Shown here in pieces: positions 55,769 through 64,000 of a stretch of 64,000 nt of DNA (the first letter of the stretch is position 1; each line of letters starts with the position of its first letter). The notes beneath the pieces were generated by a model, which was not told the DNA's origin, ran no database searches, and worked only from the letters and a program-made list of their open reading frames with translations. The translations under genes were made by a program, and so were the position numbers. Location of the stretch: positions 1,736,001 through 1,800,000 of the forward strand of contig NC_017934.1 of NCBI RefSeq assembly GCF_000147715.2. The letters run 5' to 3'. The DNA comes from Mesotoga prima MesG1.Ag.4.2 (lineage in GTDB: Bacteria > Thermotogota > Thermotogae > Petrotogales > Kosmotogaceae).

Positions 55769-56745
55769 AGCAGAATCTTTCACATGGCTGGACTAGATTA
55801 CTTGAGCAAGTCAACTTCTGAATCAAGATACCCAAATTATGCGGGCCACAAAAAAGACTGAGCTCTTTTGTGAAGAGCACTTCAAATAACCGTCAATAAG
55901 CCTTATGAAACTAGCTTCTTAGGACACCCGTAGCGGCAACATTGCGCCTTTCGTTTTGCTGGCGGTATTGGCTATTATAAGAACTTCAAATGACTAACTC
56001 GGAAGCAATTGTGTGTGCACAATCTGAAGCTACAGCTTTATCTTACTGTGGTAGTGAGTTTTGATTCTGTTTCAATAGAGATTTCCTGTAGCCTGATGAA
56101 GGTTGACGGGTTGTTAAAAATGGAGTCCAGAAAAGGTTTTTCATCCAACGGCAGGAAGGAAGGGATTGCATGCCACTCTCTAGTAACAGATCAACCTAGA
56201 CATGTGATGATCTCAATCTGCTTAATATGCGTATGAACCAGAAATGCTAGTTTGGAAAAGACTACACTTTACACTTATTAGTTATGTAGACTTATACTGA
56301 AAAGCCAACTTTGTGAACGAAAATCCGGAGCATAAAGTGGCATTTTTTATTTTCGCAGTGACTAACCGTATGTTAACTATTTAGAGAAAGCTGACGAATA
56401 TCATACCTCAAAGTCTGTCTTGAACTGCCAAAATCCTTCGTATTCTTCAGACTCAGTGATACCCATTGAGCTTACTATAATTTGTTGAGGCTTATCCTAA
56501 GCGATTATTGTCACTTATAGTTCTTAATCATTGGTTTTTTACTCAATAAAAGACATAAATGGACCAGGCTCTCTTTCTTTATGTAACTAATCACATTGTC
56601 TAATTAGAACAGGGAAACTTCCATTTTGTTTATAATGTAACAAGTGGTATATTAATCGCATCAGTACATTGCACCTCTTCCCATATTTTCCCTGAGCCCT
56701 CACTTATTTTGTATAGATGCAAAGCCTCACTTGTGGAGGTGGGTA
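55769..56745. other. Gene-poor AT-rich intergenic region
   Basis: I find no gene. A dispersed repeat unit (cggcaacattgcgcc ... ctattataagaac) lies at about 55928-56000. Beyond it the sequence is AT-rich without a supported frame or structure. Confidence 0.5.
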
Positions 56746-57100
56746 ATGAAGAGCGAAATTTTCTCGTTTTGTTTGCTGGTGCTTATAGCAGCTGTGGTGC
56801 TATTTATAAGTCGATGTCCACCCGTTCCAAACACGCTTCCAACAATCACCAAAGCAAGTAGCCCTTCCGGAGCAATATCCCAGAACAGCAGCACATTCAG
56901 CTGGAATGGAAGTGATCCGGATGGAACTATTTCCAAGTACGAATACAGAAAAGATGGTGACAGCTGGGTAAGAATGGCACGAGCACAAGCTATACATGGA
57001 GTGGATACTCTAAAGGCTTGCACACATTCGAAGGCAAGGCTCAGGACAACGAAGGTACTAACTCGAGTGTGATAAGCGAATTGTTTTCTCTCATGAATTG
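56746..57100 (+). pseudogene. Frameshifted lipoprotein with an Ig-like domain
   Basis: A signal peptide (KSEIFSFCLLVLIAAVVLF) leads into SPSGAISQNSSTFSWNGSDP and DGTISKYEYRKDGDSW, a domain common in extracytoplasmic proteins. The frame then shifts: a second frame continues with TSTSYTWSGYSKGLHTFEG and KAQDNEGTNSSVISEL, completing the same domain. One indel near 56965-56975 therefore breaks the gene. The original protein probably extended further; the following sequence to 57300 has lost coding potential. Confidence 0.65.
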
Positions 57101-58196
57101 CAAATGCAACCTACCGGTTCGCCGAATAACCTAGATGGAACTACGAAGACGGGTTTGAAAGTATGCGTTTTAAACGAACAAGGAGATTATTCGCCTGAAA
57201 TGAAAAACCACTGGTATTCCTGGGAAGATGTTTTTCACAGTACAAGGAGCTAATTACTTCGAGAATATGCAAGTTGCCGAAATGGTTACTGAATATCGCG
57301 GGTTTATAATAATATAGGAGGTAAGTTGATGCCGCAATTTCAGTTTGTTGTTTTACGATCCAATAGAGTTTCTTACCGCTTTTAGAAAAACCTATAACCT
57401 TTTGGGAAGTTAGTACCCATTTCCGATAAAATGCCGATATATTTCCGATAAATTGCTTCTTTCGTTCTTTCGTGACTCCATTTTTTGCATTCAGTTAACC
57501 CTGCTTTTTTTGCTATGAGATAGATCTTCATTCGAGAGCTAAGAGCTTTGCTCTTGGTCCTTAGGAAGCCCTCGGCGGACGCGCTGCCGACTCCATTGAG
57601 AAGTGATACAGTTGTAGAACATTGAACGCAAGGCTGTGCAAGAACTGCCCAGGTCGCAATGCCCGCTTCGCGGGGAAAGAGCGGATGAACGCTGCTAAAA
57701 ACCACGTTATCCGTCAACGATCTTCCGGCCCCGCCGAGAGGATCAAAACCAGATCCCGAAACAAGTTCGGGATGACTCTGAACAGGAGACCCCAAACAGG
57801 GGCCCTGAGCAAGAGCATTTCAGGGTAGGCTCATTGGGGTGACAACTAACGGTTATTGCAAAAGGCTAGATTCCGTCATTCCGACAAAGCTCCTGGTCGG
57901 AATCTCGATGCTATTGCTTCAAAGTTCTCCTCGGCGAACGCTGACTACTCTCTTGCTCTTCTGACCTCTGACCACTGACCTCTAACCTCGGCTTCTCCAA
58001 AACCCGGATCCCGAAACAAGTTCGGGATGACAGAGTGAGGAGTCTCACAGGAATGACGCATAGAGAAACTTTCAAAAACCCGTTGTTCGATAACGCAGTG
58101 AGAGCTACAGGAAAGCCGCTACTGGACAACGATGTTTGATAATTTTAGGAGACTCCAACGGTTTTCAGGGTCTCCACAACATTCAGCCAGATAGAA
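57101..58196. other. Repeat-rich intergenic region
   Basis: Two copies of the hairpin repeat (57753-57773 and 58008-58028) and the 'tccgacaaagctcctggtcg' module near 57878. Overlapping frames on both strands here derive from these repeats. No gene seen. Confidence 0.55.
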
Positions 58197-58814
58197 TTAC
58201 TTTTTTGTTGTGAAACTCCAAATTGGACCAACTACTGGTTCTGAGCCTTCGTTCTTTGCGGCGATCTTCCAGTAGTATGTAGTATTTGGAAGGAGGCCGA
58301 TTTTGTTATAAGTGTTCGTAGTTCGATTCGATCTGAAAAGGGAAGGATTGTGGAAAGTAGAAAGGTATAAATCGTACAATACCGCATCCCCGTCGGGATC
58401 TCCGCCTTCCCAAGACAAGAGAACTTCAAGATCAGTGTCTTTCGCGTCATTTGCAGGGGAAGGGTTCGAGGGAACGTTGGGGAATGATTTGACCGTTACT
58501 GTGAATGTCTTGTCAGATGACGCTTCCTTCTCGTCTTCTGCTTTTATAGTAACTGCAATATCGCCGAGTGGTCCGCTGACTGTCCATTCATAAAGGCTGC
58601 CTGAGACGGTTCCCGGTCCTCCAATAAGACTATATGAAAGAAGATGGCCGTCCGGATCTGAACAATAGTTGGCAAGGTTGATCTGGATTAGCTCTCCAAT
58701 ATTCTCGACAATTGTCTCTATGACACCCCATTCAGGCTTGCTATTCTTAATTGGACAGGCCGTAAGAAATAATACAGTAAGCACAAGAACCACCGTCAGG
58801 CGAAAACTCTTCAT
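58197..58814 (-). CDS. Exported lipoprotein with Ig/Fn3-like domains
   Basis: 205 residues from ATG 58814, after GTGGAGGATAATG. A lipobox-like LTVLFLTAC places the Cys at residue 20 after a short signal peptide. Residues 30-110 form a cadherin/PKD-like fold (NYCSDPDGHLLSYSL) and 110-205 a fibronectin type III-like domain (LSWEGGDPDGDAVLYDLYL, TTYYWKIAAKNEGSEP). It is a relative of the broken gene at 56746. No partner genes nearby. Confidence 0.8.
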   Translation of the reverse strand: MKSFRLTVVLVLTVLFLTACPIKNSKPEWGVIETIVENIGELIQINLANYCSDPDGHLLSYSLIGGPGTVSGSLYEWTVSGPLGDIAVTIKAEDEKEASSDKTFTVTVKSFPNVPSNPSPANDAKDTDLEVLLSWEGGDPDGDAVLYDLYLSTFHNPSLFRSNRTTNTYNKIGLLPNTTYYWKIAAKNEGSEPVVGPIWSFTTKK

Positions 58815-59553
58815 CTCATTATCCTCCACAATCTGAATTAGGAGATGAGAATGCTGCTTAGTCTGAAAAGTGAGTGGTTCTCTAACAAACATCTCCTTAT
58901 AGATTTTAGAACAGTATCGGCCGATTCAGGCTCTTCTGGCCAGAGTGTTCTTTGCTGATTCCTTGGAGAAGGAGTTAAGATACACGTGTTCCTACGATAA
59001 GATCAGCCGAGAAAGAGCATTATAGAGAGTTTGCTGCGCTAACGAGAGACGAGAAATGGAGAAGCCAGTCTTCTGGCGCAGGCCATTCAAAAGGCGATAA
59101 TCATCGCTGCCAGTGAAGGCTTCGCCTTCGCCAGTACCACTTCGCGGGAGAAGAGCCGCTGCACGCTTAAAAGCGGAGAACCCGCTGAACGCTGTGAAGA
59201 GCCGGTTCTTCGATAAGATCAAAAAACTAAAGAGGTCAGAGGTATGAGGGTAGACGTATGAAGATCAAGATCAAACATCACATACCAACATCATGAACTA
59301 TTATCAGTATCTTGTGTTCCGTAGCTCTTTTCGAACCTGCAACCACCTACCTGCAACCCCGATCGGTTCAAAACCAGATCCCGAAACAAGTTCGGGATGA
59401 CAGAGTGAGGGGCTTCCATGAACCGCTGCCCAGACAGCTTCCTCAGTTGCAGCAAAACCTTGAACTGCTGAGCCGGTTTTGTTCACGAAACCCCAGACTC
59501 GAGGCCCGAGACCCGTTTTGTTGGGCTTTTTACTTACAACTTGGAACTGGTGA
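58815..59553. other. Repeat-rich intergenic region
   Basis: No gene seen. The hairpin repeat lies at 59378-59398 and the 'gccggttttgttcacgaaac' module follows. The region ends at the 3' splice site of intron 2. Confidence 0.5.
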
Positions 59554-61447
59554 GTAGCCCAGGGGGATTTCACCCCCAGGCTCTCTCAGAACCGGACTTG
59601 AACCTCTCGATTCATCCGGCTCCCATTATCCAGCCGTATAGAATATCCCCATTGTCCAGTGTACAAATAGACGAGGCTCCCTGCGAGCAAGAGTTTCTAG
59701 CCATTTACCCGCTTTTGTACGACCTCTCCTTTTCTTGTACTTGTTTCTTACCCACTGAACTAAGGCTTTGTTAAGTTGACTCAGTACTGTATACATCTCA
59801 AATCTGCGAAAGTGTCCATAGTAGTTTATCCAACCTCTTATTACCGGGTTGATTCTTTCTGAGAGTTCTTCAATACTCAGGTATGACTTGGTTTGAAGTC
59901 TCATTCTCCGGATCTTCTGTCTCATCGCCTTCTTTGCCTGTTCACTCACTGCAGGGGTGAAGCTGTAGAAGATCCTCCCGTTTCTGGCTTTGCAGCTACG
60001 GACTCTGAAGGTGTATCCTAGAAAGTCAAAGCTTGTATTTGGATACTCGCCCTTCCTTTTATCGTCTTTGCAGTAGACAATACGGGTCTTCTCTGGATGA
60101 AGCTTTAGTTTGCATTCTTCCATTCTTTCTTTGAGACTTTCAAGAAGAAGCCGGGCTTCCTCCAGAGTTCTACAGTGTATCACTCCATCATCTGCGTATC
60201 TGGCAAAGGGCTTATCCGGATGAGTTCTCTCCATCCACTTGTCGAAGGCGTAATGCATGAAGAGGTTAGCCAGTACAGGGCTTATTACCCCTCCCTGTGG
60301 CGTTCCCTTGCTCCTCTCTTCGACTCTTCCATTCGCTTGCATAAAGGGTGCTTTCAGCCATCTCTCTATGTAGAGTATTAGCCATGGAATCTTCACATGT
60401 TTCTTGACTGCCCTCATTAGTAGTTCATGGTCTATGTTGTCGAACAGTCCTTTAATGTCGAATTCCAGTACCCAGTCATACTGCCAGCATCTCTGCCTCG
60501 TTACTTCAAGGGTATCTATCGCTGACTTTCCCTCCCTGTATCCGTAGGAGTCCTTATGGAAGTATGGATCTACCAGGGGATTGAGATAGATTTTGGCTAC
60601 CATCTGGGCTACTCTGTCCCCCACTGTGGGGATTCCCAGTACTCTCTTTCCTCCACTCTTCTTTTCTATCTCTATAGCTTTTACTGGAGGTGGAAAGTAA
60701 CTGCCCGAGGTCATTCGATTCCAAATCTTGTAGAGATTGTTGTCAAGATCGGCTTCGAACTCTTCCAGGCTTACCTCGTCTATTCCTTCTGCCCCTCTGT
60801 TCTCTTTCACTTTCTTGAATGCTTCCAGTACTACTTTCTTGGGGATTTCATACGACCTCATCTTGTCTGCTGGCTCCTTCCTTGTCTCTGTTCACAGTTC
60901 CTCCCTTTCGGTTGTCTGCACAGAGTTGGTTGACTAACCAACAAAACTGGATAACACAGTCCCTTCGCTCCACTCCCATTACAGGAGCTTCATCACTACT
61001 ACGGACTGTTCCGCCCCTGAATCTGGCATCGGTACTTTCACCCTCGTGGGTTCTTCCACTTGCGGCTTTTCCCTTAACATCCAGATCCAGGTTCCCAAGT
61101 TCCTAATCAAAGCCTGTACCAGGGTCACGCCACCTATATGCCGGTCACCATCTGGACAGTAAGCAGGTTTCCTCCAGACTTATCCCGGGATAGTTGCACC
61201 TCCCGGTTTAGATGACACTAGTAGTTGTTACGACACGTTCACGGTGGTTCACTTGTATTCGTCTCCTCTGGTACTCACCTGACGGGATCACTGTCCCGCC
61301 TTTTCCCGTAACGTTCACTACCATGGCTCTTTACCACAGCAGCTTACGGTGGTTTGAAGCCTCCACCTGCATGGCGGCTTCGAGGGGCCCTCCCTCATCT
61401 TCAATTAAGCATGGCTTGAAGTTTCCTTCTTCGCCTTCTTGGCACAC
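59554..61447 (-). mobile_element. Group II intron 2
   Basis: About 1.89 kb on the minus strand. Domain V (59589-59622) has the form GAGCCGGATGAATCGAGAG...GTCCGGTTC. It is followed by a long domain VI hairpin and an end in GGGCTAC at 59554. A GTGTGCC 5' end is proposed at 61447. This is a different intron lineage from intron 1, as the domain V sequence and the protein differ. It lies close to hairpin repeats on both sides. Confidence 0.8.
59626..60861 (-). CDS. ltrA: Group II intron reverse transcriptase/maturase 2
   Basis: 411 residues. RT motifs NRGAEGIDEVSLEEF, PQGGVISPVLANLFM and YADDGVIHC are intact, followed by a maturase region with RINPVIRGWINYYGHF. It has no endonuclease domain. The stop codon is close to domain V. 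It assists splicing and mobility of intron 2. Confidence 0.93.
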   Translation of the reverse strand: MRSYEIPKKVVLEAFKKVKENRGAEGIDEVSLEEFEADLDNNLYKIWNRMTSGSYFPPPVKAIEIEKKSGGKRVLGIPTVGDRVAQMVAKIYLNPLVDPYFHKDSYGYREGKSAIDTLEVTRQRCWQYDWVLEFDIKGLFDNIDHELLMRAVKKHVKIPWLILYIERWLKAPFMQANGRVEERSKGTPQGGVISPVLANLFMHYAFDKWMERTHPDKPFARYADDGVIHCRTLEEARLLLESLKERMEECKLKLHPEKTRIVYCKDDKRKGEYPNTSFDFLGYTFRVRSCKARNGRIFYSFTPAVSEQAKKAMRQKIRRMRLQTKSYLSIEELSERINPVIRGWINYYGHFRRFEMYTVLSQLNKALVQWVRNKYKKRRGRTKAGKWLETLARREPRLFVHWTMGIFYTAG

Positions 61448-61813
61448 TGCATCTTGCAACTGATCCTTTGCTCTTTCCAACCCCCAATCCGCTACCACCG
61501 GCCACGGTCTTCAAAACCCAGATCCCGAAACAAGTTCGGGCTGACAGAGTTGGGGGCTTCCATGAACCGCTGCCCGGATAACTTCCTGCCGTTGTTATCC
61601 CCACACTTTGATCTTTCGTTTCTCTACGGCTCTATCTGTGGTATAAACTGTATATCAGGTGTTTTAACGCGGAGCAACAGTGCCATGCGGCTGTCGCATT
61701 ACCTTCAAATCGACTGGATAGTGAAGGTTGTTCTTTTCGTGATTAAAAGTCGCTGGTGATATAATTGTGGTGCAAATACCTTAACGTCTAAAAAAGATAG
61801 GTGGAGGTGTTTT
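61448..61813. other. Intergenic stretch before the phosphatase fusion gene
   Basis: A variant of the hairpin repeat (61522-61542, ending GGGC for GGGAT) and its flanking module. A likely promoter for the next gene has GATATAAT near 61755-61762, upstream of GGTGGAGGTG. No gene seen. Confidence 0.5.
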
Positions 61814-62869
61814 ATGCTTAAAAGAGGGTTTTTACTGGGTGTATTTGTGGTTCTGTCAGCTTTGATGCTAGCCGGAATCGTTGGTGCAGTAGCTGAAATT
61901 GATAAGTACGGTAACGTTCATACTAATATCCCGATGGAAGCAGTTGTTTACGCCGCTATTGAAGCGGGAGATCTGGTTTACGTAACGATGGGAACGACCA
62001 CTATCATGGTTCCGTTCGTGACCACATACGGTGATGTCGACAGAGGGAAGCCGCTTGCGAGATATTCCGACGATCATGTTCTTCTTGCGATCAACTATGG
62101 CAATTTTGCGAAGACTTATGGACTGGAAGTTGGAAGTCCCGTCTATATGGGTCTAGTCGAGAAGGGGGCTTACAAGGATGAGCTGGAGATAAGACATCTT
62201 GTGAGAAGCGACGTAAGGGAAGATTACGCGAGCGATGAGATTTTCGCGAACTTCAGAGAGATTACCCTCGGAGATATTGCTCCAGGTAAGCTTTACAGAT
62301 GCTCCCATCCCTCGATAGACGATCCCAGGGCTCCGTACGCATCGGCTCTTATCGAGCAGGCCGGTATCAAGACTGTCATCAATCTCTCCGACTCGGATGA
62401 AGAGCTCGCATCAAATCTTGAATACTCGGAGTACTACAAGTCCATCAGCGAGGCCGGCAACCTAATCAATTTGAATATGGGTGTCGATCCTCTCGCAGAC
62501 GACTTTGCGAAGAAGCTCGGAGAAGGCCTTAGATTCATGATAGCTCACGAGCCTCCGTACCTGATTCACTGTGTCGAAGGCAAGGATAGGGCCGGAATCG
62601 CATCTGCTCTGCTTGGCGCAATCATGAACGCCAAGACCGACGAGATCTATGCCGATTATGTCAAGTCTTACGAGAACTACTATAATGTAGTACCGGGAAC
62701 CGCAGCTTACGAAGCAGTAAGAAAGATCATCGTTGATCTCTTCGTTATAATGAACGACGGCAATCCCGTCGACGATCTCAACGTGAAGAGCGTTGCTTTA
62801 GACTACCTGACGAAGAAGGCCGGTCTCTCTTACACCGAGATCGCTGCAATTCAGGATATTCTTAGATAG
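61814..62869 (+). CDS. Exported protein: SAM-hydroxide-transferase-like barrel fused to a tyrosine phosphatase
   Basis: 351 residues with a signal peptide (MLKRGFLLGVFVVLSALMLAG). Residues 28-125 have EIDKYGNVHTNIP and NYGNFAKTYGLEVGSPV, like the C-terminal barrel of SAM hydroxide adenosyltransferase-type proteins (DUF62). Residues 140-300 are a tyrosine-phosphatase domain with a C(x)5R loop, HCVEGKDRAG, and an upstream general-acid Asp region. Export plus phosphatase suggests a secreted phosphotyrosine or phospholipid phosphatase. I have not seen this domain pair described. Good RBS (GGTGGAGGTG). Confidence 0.8.
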   Translation: MLKRGFLLGVFVVLSALMLAGIVGAVAEIDKYGNVHTNIPMEAVVYAAIEAGDLVYVTMGTTTIMVPFVTTYGDVDRGKPLARYSDDHVLLAINYGNFAKTYGLEVGSPVYMGLVEKGAYKDELEIRHLVRSDVREDYASDEIFANFREITLGDIAPGKLYRCSHPSIDDPRAPYASALIEQAGIKTVINLSDSDEELASNLEYSEYYKSISEAGNLINLNMGVDPLADDFAKKLGEGLRFMIAHEPPYLIHCVEGKDRAGIASALLGAIMNAKTDEIYADYVKSYENYYNVVPGTAAYEAVRKIIVDLFVIMNDGNPVDDLNVKSVALDYLTKKAGLSYTEIAAIQDILR

Positions 62870-62893
62870 TTTTATAGAGAGTGTTATTATCGA

Positions 62894-62920
62894 GGGGCGG
62901 TCTAGAACCGCCCCTTTTCT
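62894..62920 (+). terminator. Rho-independent terminator
   Basis: GGGGCGGT-ctag-AACCGCCCC followed by TTTTCTT, 24 nt after the phosphatase stop codon. A textbook intrinsic terminator. Confidence 0.88.
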
Positions 62921-62944
62921 TAGAGATTATGGTGGTGTTCTAGA

Positions 62945-63514
62945 ATGTGGGATGCGCTTAATCAGATTGAGCTTTCGGTTATGGATTCGCTTAATGCAGT
63001 TATGTCTGGACAGTTTATGGATCTCTTTCTCTCGTTCATGCTGTTTCTCGAGAGGGGAGCCTTAGTATGGATCCTGCTTACGGTCTTTCTCCTCCTAGAT
63101 AAGAAATACCGTAGGGCAGGTTATATGACTTCGCTGGGACTCGGTATAAGTTTACTGATTGCCTTCGTTATCTTTAAGCCCGTTTTCGGGCGGCTGCGGC
63201 CGCTCGAGTTTATCGAGGGGTATACTATCATCTTTCCAATTCCCGAGACTTATTCCTTTCCGTCTTCTCCGGTTGCCGTCGCTTTTGCCTACACTGCAGT
63301 CTTATGGAACAGCGTCAAAATGCTCAGGGTCCCGCTAGCTCTACTTTCTTCTCTAATAGCTCTGGCAGAGGTTTACGTCTATTTCAGCTATTTCTCGGAT
63401 GTTATTGCCGGTGCCCTTATCGGTATAGCATGCGGAATTCTCACCGTATGGCTCTTCGATAAGTACACTATTATCAAGCCCGAGAGAAACGACAAGTCTG
63501 ACAGCTTAGAGTAA
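62945..63514 (+). CDS. PAP2-like membrane protein with an altered active site
   Basis: 189 residues, five or so membrane helices. The phosphatase superfamily motifs can be traced as KPVFGRLRP, then SFPSSPVAVAF and YFSYFSDVIAGALIG. The His of the SGH motif is replaced (SFPSSPV) and the HxxSD-type His is also missing (YFSD). The core Arg and Ser remain. It may be inactive as a phosphatase or have another role. A GGTGGTG ribosome site stands before the start. Confidence 0.75.
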   Translation: MWDALNQIELSVMDSLNAVMSGQFMDLFLSFMLFLERGALVWILLTVFLLLDKKYRRAGYMTSLGLGISLLIAFVIFKPVFGRLRPLEFIEGYTIIFPIPETYSFPSSPVAVAFAYTAVLWNSVKMLRVPLALLSSLIALAEVYVYFSYFSDVIAGALIGIACGILTVWLFDKYTIIKPERNDKSDSLE

Positions 63515-63534
63515 CTACGTTTCTAGTAGGTGAT

Positions 63535-63999
63535 TTACCAGTCGACCGCTGCCCTGAAGAGGTCGGTGTTGCCTGGAACGATTCCCATAAGGGTTCCTGT
63601 AAATGCATATGCGCTGGAAATCGCTACTACTTTACCTCCCCCGATATTGGATGCTACTACAATCGGTATGGGAGGAGTAGCCTCCGGTACATAGGTCACT
63701 TCATCGCCACTGGGTACATAGGTAGTGAAGATTGCAGATGATTCCGCAAAGATCGCGACTGTCGCATTCCCTTCCACAGTAAGCTTGGTAGCCATCATCA
63801 TGGCGATCTTCGCAGAGAGGGTAGATGCAAGCGGGTGGGTCGTGAAGTTATCGGTTGTTATCATCATCTTGTTTCCGCCGATGTTGTTGACGGTATCCGT
63901 TACAAGCCCCCACACAAAACCTATGCCAGTATTGAGGCCGTCGGAAAGAGCATCTAGAAAGAAGGTGCTTGCCGGCGGAACCTCAGCAAGGATATCCAT
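63535..63999 (-). CDS. C-terminal part of an exported protein, cut by the window end
   Basis: 154 codons are visible and the frame is open to the edge, so the start lies beyond the window. DNFTTHPLASTL and VVASNIGGGKVVAISSAYAF with GNTDLFRAAVDW resemble the end of GATase-like extracytoplasmic domains. No firm family can be given from this piece. Confidence 0.65.
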   Translation of the reverse strand: MDILAEVPPASTFFLDALSDGLNTGIGFVWGLVTDTVNNIGGNKMMITTDNFTTHPLASTLSAKIAMMMATKLTVEGNATVAIFAESSAIFTTYVPSGDEVTYVPEATPPIPIVVASNIGGGKVVAISSAYAFTGTLMGIVPGNTDLFRAAVDW

Positions 64000-64000
64000 C

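Noticed and set aside
1-63999. tRNA, rRNA, tmRNA and RNase P RNA genes
   Set aside because: I looked for cloverleaf ends (CCA tails, GGTTCGAATCC-type loops) and rRNA core sequences and saw none; a covariance search would be decisive.

Overview
The window looks like a chromosome segment of a mesophilic or moderately thermophilic member of the Thermotogota, most likely Mesotoga or a relative. I infer this from the moderate GC content, the strong GGAGGTGA ribosome binding sites, the sugar ABC transporter plus glycosidase operons, the I-B style cas set of Thermotoga type with a repeat ending in ATGGAAAC, and the family of hairpin repeats scattered between genes. No rRNA or tRNA gene was seen.

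Region 1 (about 1-8360) is a very large CRISPR locus. A continuous array of 70 repeats (3723-8360) is read on the minus strand, with its leader next to cas1. At its old (left) end the array is broken up by at least seven copies of a roughly 270-bp element that sits inside CRISPR repeats. Region 2 (9049-15715, minus) is a cas operon: a small Cys-rich protein, then cas8, cas7, cas5, cas3, cas4 and cas1. No cas2 is visible. Region 3 (15762-17885, minus) holds two more small genes and a DarT/DarG pair (DNA ADP-ribosyltransferase toxin and macrodomain antitoxin).

Region 4 (18014-24949, plus) is the most unusual part. It is a tight operon encoding a 1292-residue single-chain beta/beta-prime RNA polymerase, a 302-residue protein of unknown family, an AAA+ ATPase resembling sigma-54 activators but without a DNA-binding domain, and Cas6. 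Four minus-strand transcription units of the same locus (the 57-aa protein/cas operon, the 100-aa gene, the 49-aa gene and darTG) each carry the same sequence, AAAAGTGTGATTAT, 23 or 45-46 nt before the start codon. The polymerase operon and the CRISPR leader instead carry TATAAT-type promoters. My working model is that the host polymerase makes the dedicated polymerase, its helpers and Cas6. The dedicated polymerase, perhaps opened by the AAA+ ATPase, then transcribes the cas effector genes and darTG from the shared motif. I know of no described CRISPR system built this way.

Region 5 (about 25000-63999) is ordinary genome. It contains two group II introns beside hairpin repeats, a beta-glycoside/manno-oligosaccharide uptake and cleavage operon (GH130, LacI, GH1, Opp-type ABC), and a second sugar operon (LacI, GDE-like, MalEFG-type ABC, a second alpha/alpha-barrel protein). 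It also has a nucleoside-type BMP ABC operon with GntR, two BtpA-like proteins and a PfkB kinase, plus remnant lipoproteins, an exported phosphatase fusion and a PAP2-like membrane protein.
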